Below, one piece after another: positions 47,672 through 56,093 of a stretch of 64,000 nucleotides of DNA (positions within the stretch are counted from its first letter, which is position 1; every line of letters begins with the position of its first letter). Source of the DNA: DASZHJ01 sp035507155 (GTDB lineage Bacteria; Pseudomonadota; Alphaproteobacteria; ATCC43930; CGMCC-115725). Both the position numbers and the translations under genes were made by a program. The notes under the pieces were generated by a model. The model was not told the DNA's origin. It did not search any database and saw only the letters and a program-made list of their open reading frames with translations. The stretch covers positions 7,839-71,838 of the forward strand of contig DATJOK010000054.1 in the NCBI GenBank assembly GCA_035507155.1. The letters run 5' to 3'.

Positions 47672-48322
47672 ATGGAATTCGATTTCGAGACGCTCGATCC
47701 GCGCGAGCGCTACAAGCTCCTGATCGGGTCGGTGGTGCCGCGGCCCATCGCGCTCGTCACCTCGATCGACGAGAAAGGTGTCTACAACGCGGCACCCTTC
47801 AGCTTCTTCAACTGCTTCAGCCACGATCCGCCGATCCTGATCCTCGGGATCGAGGAGCGCGCCGGCGCGGCGAAGGACACCGTCCGCAACATCCGCGCTA
47901 CCAGGGAGTTCGTCGTCAATGTGGTGAGCGACGCGATCGCCGAGCGACAGAACATCTGCGCCGTCGACTTCCCGCCTGGTGTCGACGAGCTCGGACCGGC
48001 GAACCTGACGGCAGTGCCCTCCTCGGTGGTGAAATCGCCCCGGATCGCAGAATCGCCGGTCAACATGGAGTGCAAGCTCATCGAGGAGCTGCGCTTCGGC
48101 GATCATGGGAAGCGCTCGATCATCGTGGGGGAGGTGCTGCGCTTCCACATCCATGATGACGTGCTGGGCGAGCGCAATCACGTGCTGATCGACAGGCTGA
48201 AGCCAGTGGGTCGTCTCTCCGGCAACGGCTATGTGCATGTCACCGACCGCTTCGACGTCAAGCGGATCGACTACGCGACCTGGCTCGCGCAGCAGGGCAG
48301 GACTGCGGCCGACAACGACTAG
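47672..48322 (+). CDS. Flavin reductase family (FMN-binding split barrel) protein
   Basis: The 216-residue protein has the FMN split-barrel pattern: YKLLIGSVVPRPIALVTSIDEKG, NAAPFSFFNCFSHDPP and the Asn/Val region FVVNVVSD. Family members reduce flavin for a partner monooxygenase or act on flavin-linked substrates. No two-component monooxygenase is adjacent, so its role with the hydantoinase and carbamoylase is unclear. It may act on a ring-oxidation step encoded elsewhere. Confidence 0.9.
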   Translation: MEFDFETLDPRERYKLLIGSVVPRPIALVTSIDEKGVYNAAPFSFFNCFSHDPPILILGIEERAGAAKDTVRNIRATREFVVNVVSDAIAERQNICAVDFPPGVDELGPANLTAVPSSVVKSPRIAESPVNMECKLIEELRFGDHGKRSIIVGEVLRFHIHDDVLGERNHVLIDRLKPVGRLSGNGYVHVTDRFDVKRIDYATWLAQQGRTAADND

Positions 48323-48333
48323 GTGAGCGCCCG

Positions 48334-48684
48334 CTACTTCGCGGGCGTCCAGTCATTCACCAGAACTTCGAGGTGCCGCACCTTGGGCTCGACCTCGAGC
48401 AGATACTCGGGGTCGCGCGGCAGCACGTTGGTCTTCTCATAGTCCTCGCCGGCATAGAGCTTGATCGCCTCCACGGAATCCCAATAGGAGATCACCGTGA
48501 AGTCGCCGATCCCGCCCTCGACCTTGCGCAGCATCTGAGTACCGCGGTTGTTGGGGATCGCCGCGATCTTGCGAACGCCGTTCTCGTAGAGATAGCGCGT
48601 GTACTCCTCGGCGATCTCGGCTCGGGTCCGGCCGTGCCAGATGCGGGCGATCAGCTTGCGGCAGAGCGGGGCGGAGGAGGACAT
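48334..48684 (-). CDS. Dimeric alpha/beta-barrel protein, antibiotic biosynthesis monooxygenase-like
   Basis: The 116 residues follow the ferredoxin-like ABM pattern: LIARIWHGRTRAEIAEEYTRYL near the start and a central FTVISYWDSVEAIKLYAG. Such proteins are often heme-degrading or quinone-forming enzymes, or have unknown roles. CGGAGC lies six bases before the ATG. It converges on the flavin reductase gene, separated by eleven bases. Specific function unknown. Confidence 0.7.
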   Translation of the reverse strand: MSSSAPLCRKLIARIWHGRTRAEIAEEYTRYLYENGVRKIAAIPNNRGTQMLRKVEGGIGDFTVISYWDSVEAIKLYAGEDYEKTNVLPRDPEYLLEVEPKVRHLEVLVNDWTPAK

Positions 48685-48761
48685 GCGAGCGCTCCGGTCG
48701 ATCGCGGAGCATTCATCCTCGCCTTGCCGGTATTACCAGTCAAGGCTATTTAGATGGTAAA

Positions 48762-49220
48762 TCAGGATGGCAGGAAGAGCGTCACCAGCTCGGCGACGCA
48801 GACTGGCTTGTTGCCGCCTTCGCGTTCGACCACCGCCTCGGAGACGACGCGAAGGCCGCCACCCTCCGCATCCTCGGCGGCGACCAGCTTCAGGTGCGTG
48901 CGGACGCGGCTGCCGCTCGGCAGCGGCGCCGGAAAGCGGATACGATTCGAGCCGTAATTGAGCTTCGAGCCGACGCCATCCACGTCGTAGAGGCTGTAGA
49001 CCATGGCGGGGATCAGCGACAAGGTCAGGTAGCCATGCGCGATGGTGCCGCCGAGCGGTGCCTGTCGAGCACGCGCGGGATCGACATGGATCCATTGATG
49101 ATCGCCGGTGACGTCGGCGAAGCGGTCAATCCGCTCCTGCGTCACCTCGACCCAGTCGCTGGTGCCGAGGCTCTCGCCGACGGCGCTCCTAAGGGCAGCA
49201 AGGCTGGCGAAACGGCGCAT
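48762..49220 (-). CDS. MaoC family dehydratase ((R)-specific enoyl-CoA hydratase-like)
   Basis: The 152-residue hot-dog protein has the hydratase-2 motif FADVTGDHQWIHVDPARAR, with the catalytic Asp and His, and IAHGYLTLSL. It would hydrate 2-enoyl-CoA to (R)-3-hydroxyacyl-CoA. It is divergent from the thiolase gene, so both may serve the same acyl-CoA pathway. The family is broad, so the exact chain length is unknown. Confidence 0.9.
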   Translation of the reverse strand: MRRFASLAALRSAVGESLGTSDWVEVTQERIDRFADVTGDHQWIHVDPARARQAPLGGTIAHGYLTLSLIPAMVYSLYDVDGVGSKLNYGSNRIRFPAPLPSGSRVRTHLKLVAAEDAEGGGLRVVSEAVVEREGGNKPVCVAELVTLFLPS

Positions 49221-49358
49221 CGAAGGTCCTCCCGACTCTGATTCGTCTCATGCTGCCGGAGCCCGTAGCCTGCCGTCCAGCTCTGTCGAAAGCGCGCCCT
49301 TGCCAGCGGCCGCATAACCGCGTTTCCTATCGCCAACTGAATCAGGAGGAAATTCGTC

Positions 49359-50537
49359 ATGCACGAGGCGGTGATCGTTTCGACCGCGCGCACCCCGATC
49401 GGCAAGGCCTTTCGGGGCGCCTTCAACATGACCCACGGCGCAACGCTCGCCGGCCATGTGATCGAAAAGGCCGTGGAGCGTGCCGAGATCGACCCGGCCG
49501 AGGTCGAGGATGTCGTTCTCGGTTGCGGCTTTCCCGAGGGCGTCACCGGCAACAACGTGGCGCGGCTGGCGGCAATTCGCGCGGGACTGCCAGTGACCAC
49601 AGCCGGTGAGACCATTAATCGCTTCTGCAGCTCCGGCTTGATGGCAGTCAGCGTCGCCGCTCAGCGTATCATCGTAGACCGCGTCCCGGTCATGGTGGCG
49701 GGCGGTGTCGAATCGATCAGCCTCGTCCAGAACAGCACCAACATGGCGACCGCCACCGAGGAGTGGCTGATGCAGCGGAAGCCCGAACTCTGGATGCAGA
49801 TGATCGACACGGCCGAGGTGGTGTCACGCCGCTATCAGGTGACCCGCGAGAAGCAAGACGAGTTCGCGCTGCTTAGCCAGCAGCGCACCGCCGCGGCGCA
49901 GAAGGCCGGCCGCTTCGACGCCGAGATCGCGCCGCTCCCGACAGTCAAGGAGATGACCGACAAAGAGACGGGCCGCAAATGGACCGAGCCGGTGACGCTG
50001 ACGCAAGACGAAGGGCCGCGGCCCGACACCACCGCCAAGGGCCTTGCTGCGCTGAAGCCGGTGCGCGAGGGTGGCAACATCACCGCCGGGAATGCGAGCC
50101 AGCTCTCGGACGGCGCCTCCGCCTGCGTGGTCATGGATGCGAAGCTCGCGGAGCAGAGAGGCATCGAGCCGCTCGGCATCTACCGCGGCATGGTGGTGAC
50201 CGGTTGCGAGCCCGACGAGATGGGGATCGGCCCGGTCTTCGCGATCCCCAGGCTGTTGGAGCGCCATGGCCTCAAGATCGACGACATCGATCTCTGGGAG
50301 CTCAACGAGGCTTTCGCCGTGCAATGCCTCTATTGCCGCGACCGTCTCGGCATCGATCCCGAGAAGTACAACGTCGACGGTGGCGCGATCTCCGTCGGCC
50401 ACCCCTATGGCATGAGTGGCGCCCGCCTCGTCGGCCATGCGCTCACCGAGGGCAAGCGCCGCAAGGCGCGCTACGCCGTCGTCACCATGTGCATCGGCGG
50501 CGGCATGGGCGCCGCGGGCCTGTTCGAGATCGCGTGA
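49359..50537 (+). CDS. Acetyl-CoA acyltransferase (thiolase)
   Basis: The 392-residue enzyme cleaves 3-oxoacyl-CoA or forms acetoacetyl-CoA. The acyl-accepting Cys90 lies in NRFCSSGL, and the C-terminal NEAFAVQ, GGAISVGHPYGMSGAR (catalytic His) and MCIGGGMGAAGLFE (second Cys) motifs are complete. AGGAGGA before the ATG is the strongest ribosome site nearby. The NTF2-like gene begins at its stop codon. Confidence 0.95.
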   Translation: MHEAVIVSTARTPIGKAFRGAFNMTHGATLAGHVIEKAVERAEIDPAEVEDVVLGCGFPEGVTGNNVARLAAIRAGLPVTTAGETINRFCSSGLMAVSVAAQRIIVDRVPVMVAGGVESISLVQNSTNMATATEEWLMQRKPELWMQMIDTAEVVSRRYQVTREKQDEFALLSQQRTAAAQKAGRFDAEIAPLPTVKEMTDKETGRKWTEPVTLTQDEGPRPDTTAKGLAALKPVREGGNITAGNASQLSDGASACVVMDAKLAEQRGIEPLGIYRGMVVTGCEPDEMGIGPVFAIPRLLERHGLKIDDIDLWELNEAFAVQCLYCRDRLGIDPEKYNVDGGAISVGHPYGMSGARLVGHALTEGKRRKARYAVVTMCIGGGMGAAGLFEIA

Positions 50538-50542
50538 ACGAC

Positions 50543-51043
50543 ATGAGCGCAGATCCCGTCGCCGAGCTGCTCGCCGATCCTCGCTTCAAGGGCCGGCCGA
50601 TCACCTGGGGAGTGACCCCGGAGAGCTACGACGCCGTGCGGCGAGCGTGGCTCATCCATGTGCATGCCGAAGAAGTCCTGTTCAAGCCGTTCACGGAGGA
50701 TGTCTTCAAGGCGCAGTTGGCCGTCATGCTCAGCGTCTTCACCGACGACTGCGTGATGGAGCTGCCGACGGGACAGCGTTGGGAGGGTCATGCGCAAGCT
50801 GCCGAATTCTACCGGGTGTTTCTGAGTTCCCTCGATGGAATGGCATGGGTTCCGCAGGCGCTCGTCATCGGCCCGCAGGGTGTCCTCGACGTGGTGAACA
50901 TGAAGGGGAAGCTCGTCAGGGAGTTCGCCGGCCTGAAGCAGGTCGGCGCCGAGGTGCAGCTGCAATGGGTGATTTACTTCCCGTGGATGCCGGATGAAGG
51001 GAAATTCAGGGGTGAAGTGATCTATTCGATCCGCCCCTTGTAG
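50543..51043 (+). CDS. NTF2-like/SnoaL-type protein of unknown function
   Basis: The 166 residues show a SnoaL/NTF2-like core (FTDDCVMELPTGQRWEGHAQAAEFYRVFLSS, then VVNMKGKLVREFAG and VQLQWVIYFPW). The fold serves isomerases, dehydratases and ligand-binding proteins. GTG 50534, overlapping the thiolase stop by four bases (GTGA), is an alternative start and would add three residues. Co-expression with thiolase suggests a role in the same acyl or ring-degradation route. Confidence 0.75.
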   Translation: MSADPVAELLADPRFKGRPITWGVTPESYDAVRRAWLIHVHAEEVLFKPFTEDVFKAQLAVMLSVFTDDCVMELPTGQRWEGHAQAAEFYRVFLSSLDGMAWVPQALVIGPQGVLDVVNMKGKLVREFAGLKQVGAEVQLQWVIYFPWMPDEGKFRGEVIYSIRPL

Positions 51044-51055
51044 GGCAGCGGCAGG

Positions 51056-51826
51056 TCAGAGCCGCCCCGCAATGGTCACGCCGCCGTCGGCGACGATTGC
51101 CTGGCCGGTGACGAAGCGCCCGGCAGGAGAGGCGAGAAACACTGCGGCGCCGGCGATGTCGATCGGGTCGCCGATGCGGTGCAGCGGCGTGTTGCGGATC
51201 GTCTGCTCCAGAAGCTCCTTGTTTTCCCAGAGCGCGCGGGCGAAATCGGTTTTGACCAGGCCCGGCACGATGCAGTTGACGCGTATGTTGTGCTCTCCCC
51301 ACTCGATCGCTAGATTACGCGCGAGCTGAAGGTCGGCGGCCTTCGAAATTGCGTAGGCGCCCAGCATGGCGCTGCCGCGGATGCCGACGATGCTGGAGAC
51401 CAGGATGATGACGCCGTCGTTGCGCGGCGCCATGTCCCGATGCGCGAGCTGCGCGAGCCACAGGCTGCTGCGCACATTGGTGTCCATCGTGCGGTCATAG
51501 GCCTCGTCGGGGATATCGAGCAGCGGCCCATAATAGGGGTTGACCGCAGCGTTGCAGACGAGGATGTCGATCGGGCCGAAAGCCTCGTGGGTGCGTGCCA
51601 CCAGCTGCTCGAGTTGGGCCTTGTCGCCGACGTGGCAGGGGAAGCTGACCGCCGTGCCGCCCGCTTTCTTGATCTCGGCGACGACTTCCTCGCAGGGACC
51701 GGCCTTGCGGCTGGAGATCACCACCTTGGCGCCGTGCGCTGCCAGCTGCTCGGCGATGGCGCGGCCGATGCCGCGCGAGGACCCCGTGACGATCGCCGTC
51801 TTGCCGGTGAGATCGAACAGACTCAT
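51056..51826 (-). CDS. Short-chain dehydrogenase/reductase (SDR)
   Basis: The 256-residue Rossmann protein has TGSSRGIG, CNAAV, the SSIVG Ser and the YAISK catalytic Tyr/Lys (GAYAISKAA), ending IVADGGVTIAGRL. It is a classical SDR, closest in style to FabG-like or 3-oxoacyl reductases. AGGGGG precedes ATG 51826; a longer frame to 51880 is not supported. It converges on the NTF2-like gene. Confidence 0.93.
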   Translation of the reverse strand: MSLFDLTGKTAIVTGSSRGIGRAIAEQLAAHGAKVVISSRKAGPCEEVVAEIKKAGGTAVSFPCHVGDKAQLEQLVARTHEAFGPIDILVCNAAVNPYYGPLLDIPDEAYDRTMDTNVRSSLWLAQLAHRDMAPRNDGVIILVSSIVGIRGSAMLGAYAISKAADLQLARNLAIEWGEHNIRVNCIVPGLVKTDFARALWENKELLEQTIRNTPLHRIGDPIDIAGAAVFLASPAGRFVTGQAIVADGGVTIAGRL

Positions 51827-52009
51827 ATGTCCCCCTGGTTCTCTTGCTGCGGCAGCGCAATGGGCGAGCCGGCATCGCATTGCGATCTATCTTAGCTCAG
51901 GAGGAGAGTCGCTGTCCGGGGAGAGAGGAATCATCATAAAGATAATGTGATATAAAAATATTCCACATTCTGAGATCATCGCCGGCGCGAGCGTTTGGAG
52001 GCAGGGGCG

Positions 52010-52798
52010 ATGCACGCGACGCACACCATCGATCTGCTCTATTCGGTCTCCGGGTTCTTCGTCGGCGTGCTGGTGGGCATGACTGGCGTCGGCGGCGGCT
52101 CCCTGATGACGCCGATCCTGATCCTCCTCTTCGGTATCCATCCTCAGACCGCGGTCGGCACTGATCTCCTCTACGCCTCCATCACCAAGACCGGCGGCAC
52201 GCTGGTGCACGGTTTCGGTCAAACCATCGACTGGCGCGTTGTAGCGCGGCTCGCCACGGGCAGCGTGCCGATGACTGCGCTCTCGCTCTTCGTCCTCTCG
52301 CGGTTCGATGTCGCCACGCCCGGCGTGCAGACGGTGATCACGTCGGTACTGAGCGTGGCGCTCTTCGTAACCGCGGCGACTCTGATCTTCCGCAAGCGGA
52401 TCCTCTCCCTCTACGGTTCACATGTGGGCGAGCTCGATCCGCGGCGTACCGCTCAGGCGACTGTTGTCATGGGCGCGTTGCTGGGTGTGCTGGTTTCAGT
52501 CTCCTCGGTGGGAGCTGGCGCCATCGGCGTCACCGGGCTCATCCTGCTTTATCCGCGGATGGCGACCGCGCGGATCGTTGGGTCCGACATAGCCCACGCG
52601 GTGCCGCTCACCCTGGTGGCCGGTATCGGCCACTGGATGATCGGCTCGATCGACGCCCATCTCCTGGGCTCGCTGCTGCTGGGCTCTCTCCCCGGCATTC
52701 TGCTCGGCAGCTATGTCGCTGGCCGCGTACCCGAGTTCGTGCTACGCGCGCTGCTGGCCGCGACCCTGCTCATCGTGGCGGGCAAGCTGGTTATGTAG
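52010..52798 (+). CDS. TauE/SafE family permease (sulfite/organosulfur exporter-like)
   Basis: The 262-residue membrane protein has seven or eight helices and the two-repeat family motif GVGGGSLMTPILILLFGIHPQTAVGTDLLYASITKTGG in the N-half and a second VGAGAIGVTGLILLYP region in the C-half. TauE/SafE proteins export small anions such as sulfite. GGAGG at 51997-52001 supports ATG 52010. It lies just before the SAM-responsive metZ, hinting at sulfur metabolism, but has no riboswitch itself. Confidence 0.9.
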   Translation: MHATHTIDLLYSVSGFFVGVLVGMTGVGGGSLMTPILILLFGIHPQTAVGTDLLYASITKTGGTLVHGFGQTIDWRVVARLATGSVPMTALSLFVLSRFDVATPGVQTVITSVLSVALFVTAATLIFRKRILSLYGSHVGELDPRRTAQATVVMGALLGVLVSVSSVGAGAIGVTGLILLYPRMATARIVGSDIAHAVPLTLVAGIGHWMIGSIDAHLLGSLLLGSLPGILLGSYVAGRVPEFVLRALLAATLLIVAGKLVM

Positions 52799-52819
52799 CG
52801 ACGGGCCGATCGCCTGCGC

Positions 52820-52848
52820 TTGACACCAGTCTCCGAAAGGCGTTAGCT
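52820..52848 (+). promoter_or_regulatory. Promoter of the metZ riboswitch transcript
   Basis: TTGACA (52820-52825) and TTAGCT (52843-52848) are 17 bases apart and place the transcript start at about 52855, the first base of the riboswitch. Confidence 0.55.
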
Positions 52849-52855
52849 CCCGACC

Positions 52856-52913
52856 GCTTCGTGGTGATTTGGCCGACCGGCTTGCGACCACGTAAAACCA
52901 ACCGCTAAAAGGT
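52856..52913 (+). promoter_or_regulatory. SAM-II riboswitch
   Basis: The order CGTGG-TGATTTGG...GGCTTGC-GACCACG-TAAAACCAACC-GCTAAAAGG matches the SAM-II (metA motif) consensus: P1 stem CGTGG/CCACG, conserved TGATTT, CTTGC and GCTAAAAGG for the pseudoknot. SAM binding would turn down the downstream methionine-synthesis gene metZ. SAM-II is found chiefly in alphaproteobacteria, usually before metA or metZ-like genes. Confidence 0.9.
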
Positions 52914-52928
52914 CGGAGTTCCCATCGG

Positions 52929-52960
52929 AACCCTGGACCTCATGCGGGCCGGGGTTTTTT
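52929..52960 (+). terminator. Intrinsic terminator in the metZ leader
   Basis: AACCC...GGGGTTTTTT: the arm AACCCTGGACC (from 52929) pairs with GGGCCGGGGTT (ending near 52956), followed by a run of six T at 52955-52960. Placed between riboswitch and metZ, it suggests transcription attenuation. Confidence 0.75.
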
Positions 52961-52995
52961 GTTGGTTGGGCCGGCGCCTCTGAGGGAGACGACCG

Positions 52996-54192
52996 ATGTC
53001 CGATACCGCCTCGCTGCCCGACAACGCCCGGCTCAGCACACTGCTCGTCCATGGTGGCGGGCTCCGCAGTCAGCATCTGGAGACCAGCGAGGCCATCTAC
53101 ATGACCTCGGGCTATGTCTATGCCAGCGCCGAGGAGGCGGAATCCGCCTTCAAGAACGACGGCTCGCGCTACGTCTACTCGCGCTACGCCAATCCCACCA
53201 TCGGCATGTTCGAGGAGCGGTTGCGCATGCTCGAAGGCGCCGAGGCCTGTCGCGCCACCGCAAGCGGCATGGCGGCGGTCTTCGCCGCGCTCGCCTGCTT
53301 CCTGAAGGCCGGAGATCGCGTGGTGGCGTCGCGCGCGCTTTTCGGCTCGTGCCTTTACATCCTCAACACGATTCTGCCGGGCTATGGAGTCAAGACCGAG
53401 CTGGTGGATGGACGCGATCTCGATGCCTGGCGTCAGGCACTCTCCAAGCCCGCGAAGGCGGTCTTCTGCGAGACGCCCTCCAATCCTACGCTTGAGCTTG
53501 TCGATCTGAGGGCGGTGGCGCAGCTCGCGCACGACGCGGGCGCTCTCCTGATCGTCGACAACGTCTTCGCGACACCATTGCTGCAGAAACCGCTGGCGCT
53601 TGGCGCCGATGTCGTCGTCTATTCCGCCACCAAGCACATCGACGGGCAGGGCAGAAGCCTCGGCGGCGCGATACTGGGGTCGAAGAAATTCATCGGCGAG
53701 CAGCTCTCGCCGTTCCTGCGTCACACCGGGCCGGCGCTCAGCCCGTTCAATGCCTGGCTGCTGTTGAAGGGGCTCGAGACCCTGCCGCTCCGCGTGGCGC
53801 AGCACGTGCGCAATGCCGGCGAGGTCGCCGCCTTCCTCGATCGCCACGCGAAGGTGGAGCGCACCTACTATCCCGGCCTCGAGAGCCATCCACAGTATCG
53901 TCTCGCCCGCCAGCAGATGTCCGGCAGCGGGAATCTCGTGACCTTTACCGTCGCAGGCGGCAAGGAGGGCGCGTTCAAGTTCCAGAATGCGCTTCGCATC
54001 ATCAAGCTCTCCAATAATCTCGGCGATGCCAAGAGCCTCATCACCCATCCCGCCACGACCACGCATCAGCGGCTCACGGATGTCGAGAAACAGACCCTCG
54101 GCATCGATCCTGGCCTAGTGCGCCTCTCGGTCGGCCTCGAGGATGCGGCGGATCTGATCGGCGATCTCGAACACGCGCTCGGCAAGGTGTGA
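52996..54192 (+). CDS. metZ: O-succinylhomoserine sulfhydrylase
   Basis: The 398-residue PLP enzyme makes homocysteine from O-succinylhomoserine and sulfide, feeding methionine synthesis. The Cys/Met-metabolism PLP domain has YSRYANPTIGMFEERL, SGMAAVF, ETPSNPTLE and the PLP Lys213 in SATKHIDGQGR. AGGGAG at 52982-52987 precedes the ATG. Cystathionine gamma-synthase is the closest alternative; the SAM-II leader and alphaproteobacterial setting favour MetZ. Confidence 0.94.
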   Translation: MSDTASLPDNARLSTLLVHGGGLRSQHLETSEAIYMTSGYVYASAEEAESAFKNDGSRYVYSRYANPTIGMFEERLRMLEGAEACRATASGMAAVFAALACFLKAGDRVVASRALFGSCLYILNTILPGYGVKTELVDGRDLDAWRQALSKPAKAVFCETPSNPTLELVDLRAVAQLAHDAGALLIVDNVFATPLLQKPLALGADVVVYSATKHIDGQGRSLGGAILGSKKFIGEQLSPFLRHTGPALSPFNAWLLLKGLETLPLRVAQHVRNAGEVAAFLDRHAKVERTYYPGLESHPQYRLARQQMSGSGNLVTFTVAGGKEGAFKFQNALRIIKLSNNLGDAKSLITHPATTTHQRLTDVEKQTLGIDPGLVRLSVGLEDAADLIGDLEHALGKV

Positions 54193-54261
54193 GCCGCGGC
54201 GTCCGGTTGCTTTCGCGGCCCGGGCGCGAAACAATGCCTTCTCCACGGGAGGAGGCGGCCG

Positions 54262-55137
54262 ATGACGGCGTTCAAGTCGCACTTCATCCAGGCGAACGGC
54301 ATCCGGCTGCACTATGTCCGCGAGGGGCATGGAGAGCCGCTGCTTCTCCTGCACGGCTGGCCGGAGTTCTGGTACGCGTGGCGGAAGGTGATCCCCGATC
54401 TCGCCCAGGATTTCGACGTGATTGCGCCGGATCTCCGTGGCTTCGGCGACAGCGAGAAGCCTTCTTCCGGCCCCTCCGATCAGGCCGGCGCCGATGTGCA
54501 CGGGGCGGATATGCTGGCGCTCGCGGACGCTCTTGGCCTCAAGCGCTTTGGCGTTGTCTCGCACGACGTGGGTGCGGCTACGGCGCAGGCCATGGCGCAC
54601 CGCGCGCCTGAGCGCCTCAAAGGGCTGTTCTTCTTCAACCTTCCCTATGCGGGGATCGGTCGGCGTTGGCTGGTGCCGGAGCATCTGATCGAGATCTGGT
54701 ATCAGTCCTTCCATCAGCTGCCCGTGGCACCGGCTCTGGTCGGGAGCTCGCGCGGGGCCTGCCGCATTTATTTCCGTCACTTCCTCAGCCACTGGGCCCA
54801 TGATCCCCATGCTTTCGACGAGGATCTCGAAGCCTGGGTCGACAACTTCATGAAGCCCGGCAATCTCCAGGGCGGCTTCAACTGGTACATCAGCGCCAAC
54901 AAGGCGCGCCTGGCGGCGATGCGCGGCGAGGCGCCGAAACCTGTGCGGATCACTGTGCCGACCCGTGTGCTCTGGGGCGAGAGCGATCCGGTCCTCAAGA
55001 GCGCCTGGACAGAAGGACTTGGCGAGTACTTTTCCAACCTCAAAGTGGACACGGCTCCGCAAGCCGGCCACTTCGTCCACTACGAGAAGCCGGAGCTGGC
55101 CGTTCGCGAGATCCGCGCGTTCTTCAAGAATCTCTGA
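54262..55137 (+). CDS. Alpha/beta hydrolase, epoxide hydrolase/dehalogenase-like
   Basis: The 291-residue protein has HGWPEFWYAW (oxyanion HGxP), the nucleophile Asp in SHDVGAAT, and a C-terminal His in QAGHFVHYEKPE. This Asp-nucleophile form fits epoxide hydrolases and haloalkane dehalogenases. It starts the run of acyl-CoA and lipid genes on the plus strand. Substrate is unknown. The dehydrogenase gene follows after 14 bases, probably in one transcript. Confidence 0.88.
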   Translation: MTAFKSHFIQANGIRLHYVREGHGEPLLLLHGWPEFWYAWRKVIPDLAQDFDVIAPDLRGFGDSEKPSSGPSDQAGADVHGADMLALADALGLKRFGVVSHDVGAATAQAMAHRAPERLKGLFFFNLPYAGIGRRWLVPEHLIEIWYQSFHQLPVAPALVGSSRGACRIYFRHFLSHWAHDPHAFDEDLEAWVDNFMKPGNLQGGFNWYISANKARLAAMRGEAPKPVRITVPTRVLWGESDPVLKSAWTEGLGEYFSNLKVDTAPQAGHFVHYEKPELAVREIRAFFKNL

Positions 55138-55151
55138 AAGGGGGGAGACTG

Positions 55152-56090
55152 ATGCCGCAGAAGCACGTTGCCATCATCGGCGCCGGCACCATCGGCGCGA
55201 GCTGGGCCGCCTATTTCCTGTCGCGCGGGTATTCAGTGGCCGCCAGCGATCCCGCACCGAACGGCGAGGCGTTCCTGCGGAATTATGTGAAGACAGCCTG
55301 GCTCGCGCTCTCGCGCCTCGGCCTCGCACCCGACGCCTCGCCGGATCGGATCAAGTTCGTGCGCGATCCGGTGGCGGCGCTGGATGGGGCGAGCTTCGTG
55401 CAGGAGAGCGGTCCCGAACGGCTTGACCTCAAGATCGAGCTCTTCGAGCGTCTCGACCGCGCACTGCCGCCGGAGGTGATCCTCGCGTCGAGTTCCTCCG
55501 GCATCCTCATCAGCCAGATCGCCCAGCGCTGCAAGCATGCCGAGCGCTGCATCATCGGCCATCCCTTCAACCCGCCGCACATGATCCCGCTGGTGGAGGT
55601 GGTGGGCGGCGAGAGAACCTCGCCCGAAACGATCGAGCGCGCGCTCGCCTTCTACCGCGAGATCGGCAAGCGTCCGATCCATATCCGCAAAGAGGTGCCC
55701 GGTCATCTCGTCAACCGGCTGCAGGCGGCGCTCTGGCGCGAGGCGGTGCATCTGGTGGCAGAGGGCGTCGCCAGCGTCGAGGACGTCGATGCCGGCATCG
55801 CTTATGGCCCGGGCTTGCGCTGGGCGATCATGGGGCCGCATCTGACCTTTCACCTGGCGGGTGGCGTTGGCGGTATGCGGCACTTCATGCCTCATCTCGG
55901 CGTGCCGCAGTCCCATGACTGGTGGCCCTCCCTCGGCAATCCCGAGATGACGCCGGAGGTGCAGCAGATGATCATCGACGGCGTCGATCAGGAAGCCGCC
56001 GGCCGCTCCATCGGCGACCTTGCCGCCGAGCGTGACCGCTGCCTGATCGCGATCCTGGAGGCGCTGAAGACGGCGCGTGGCGGGAAGTAG
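55152..56090 (+). CDS. 3-hydroxyacyl-CoA dehydrogenase family protein, L-carnitine dehydrogenase-like
   Basis: The 312-residue NAD-dependent dehydrogenase has GAGTIGASWAAYF (NAD-binding), ASSSSG, GHPFNPPHMIPLVEVVGG (catalytic His region) and a C-terminal helical domain with ALWREAVHLVAEG and GPGLRWAIMGPHLTFHLAGG. The last segment resembles carnitine 3-dehydrogenase more than FadB-type enzymes. It lacks the fused thioesterase domain found in many carnitine dehydrogenases. It ends just before the converging second dehydrogenase. Confidence 0.85.
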   Translation: MPQKHVAIIGAGTIGASWAAYFLSRGYSVAASDPAPNGEAFLRNYVKTAWLALSRLGLAPDASPDRIKFVRDPVAALDGASFVQESGPERLDLKIELFERLDRALPPEVILASSSSGILISQIAQRCKHAERCIIGHPFNPPHMIPLVEVVGGERTSPETIERALAFYREIGKRPIHIRKEVPGHLVNRLQAALWREAVHLVAEGVASVEDVDAGIAYGPGLRWAIMGPHLTFHLAGGVGGMRHFMPHLGVPQSHDWWPSLGNPEMTPEVQQMIIDGVDQEAAGRSIGDLAAERDRCLIAILEALKTARGGK

Positions 56091-56093
56091 GGT

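Noticed and set aside
45202..47673. An 823-codon minus-strand frame opposite the hydantoinase and carbamoylase
   Set aside because: Same shadow effect; both plus-strand genes have complete active sites.
51887..52222. A 111-codon minus-strand frame at the start of the TauE/SafE gene
   Set aside because: It overlaps the conserved first helices of the permease and reads as Glu/Arg/His-rich shadow sequence.
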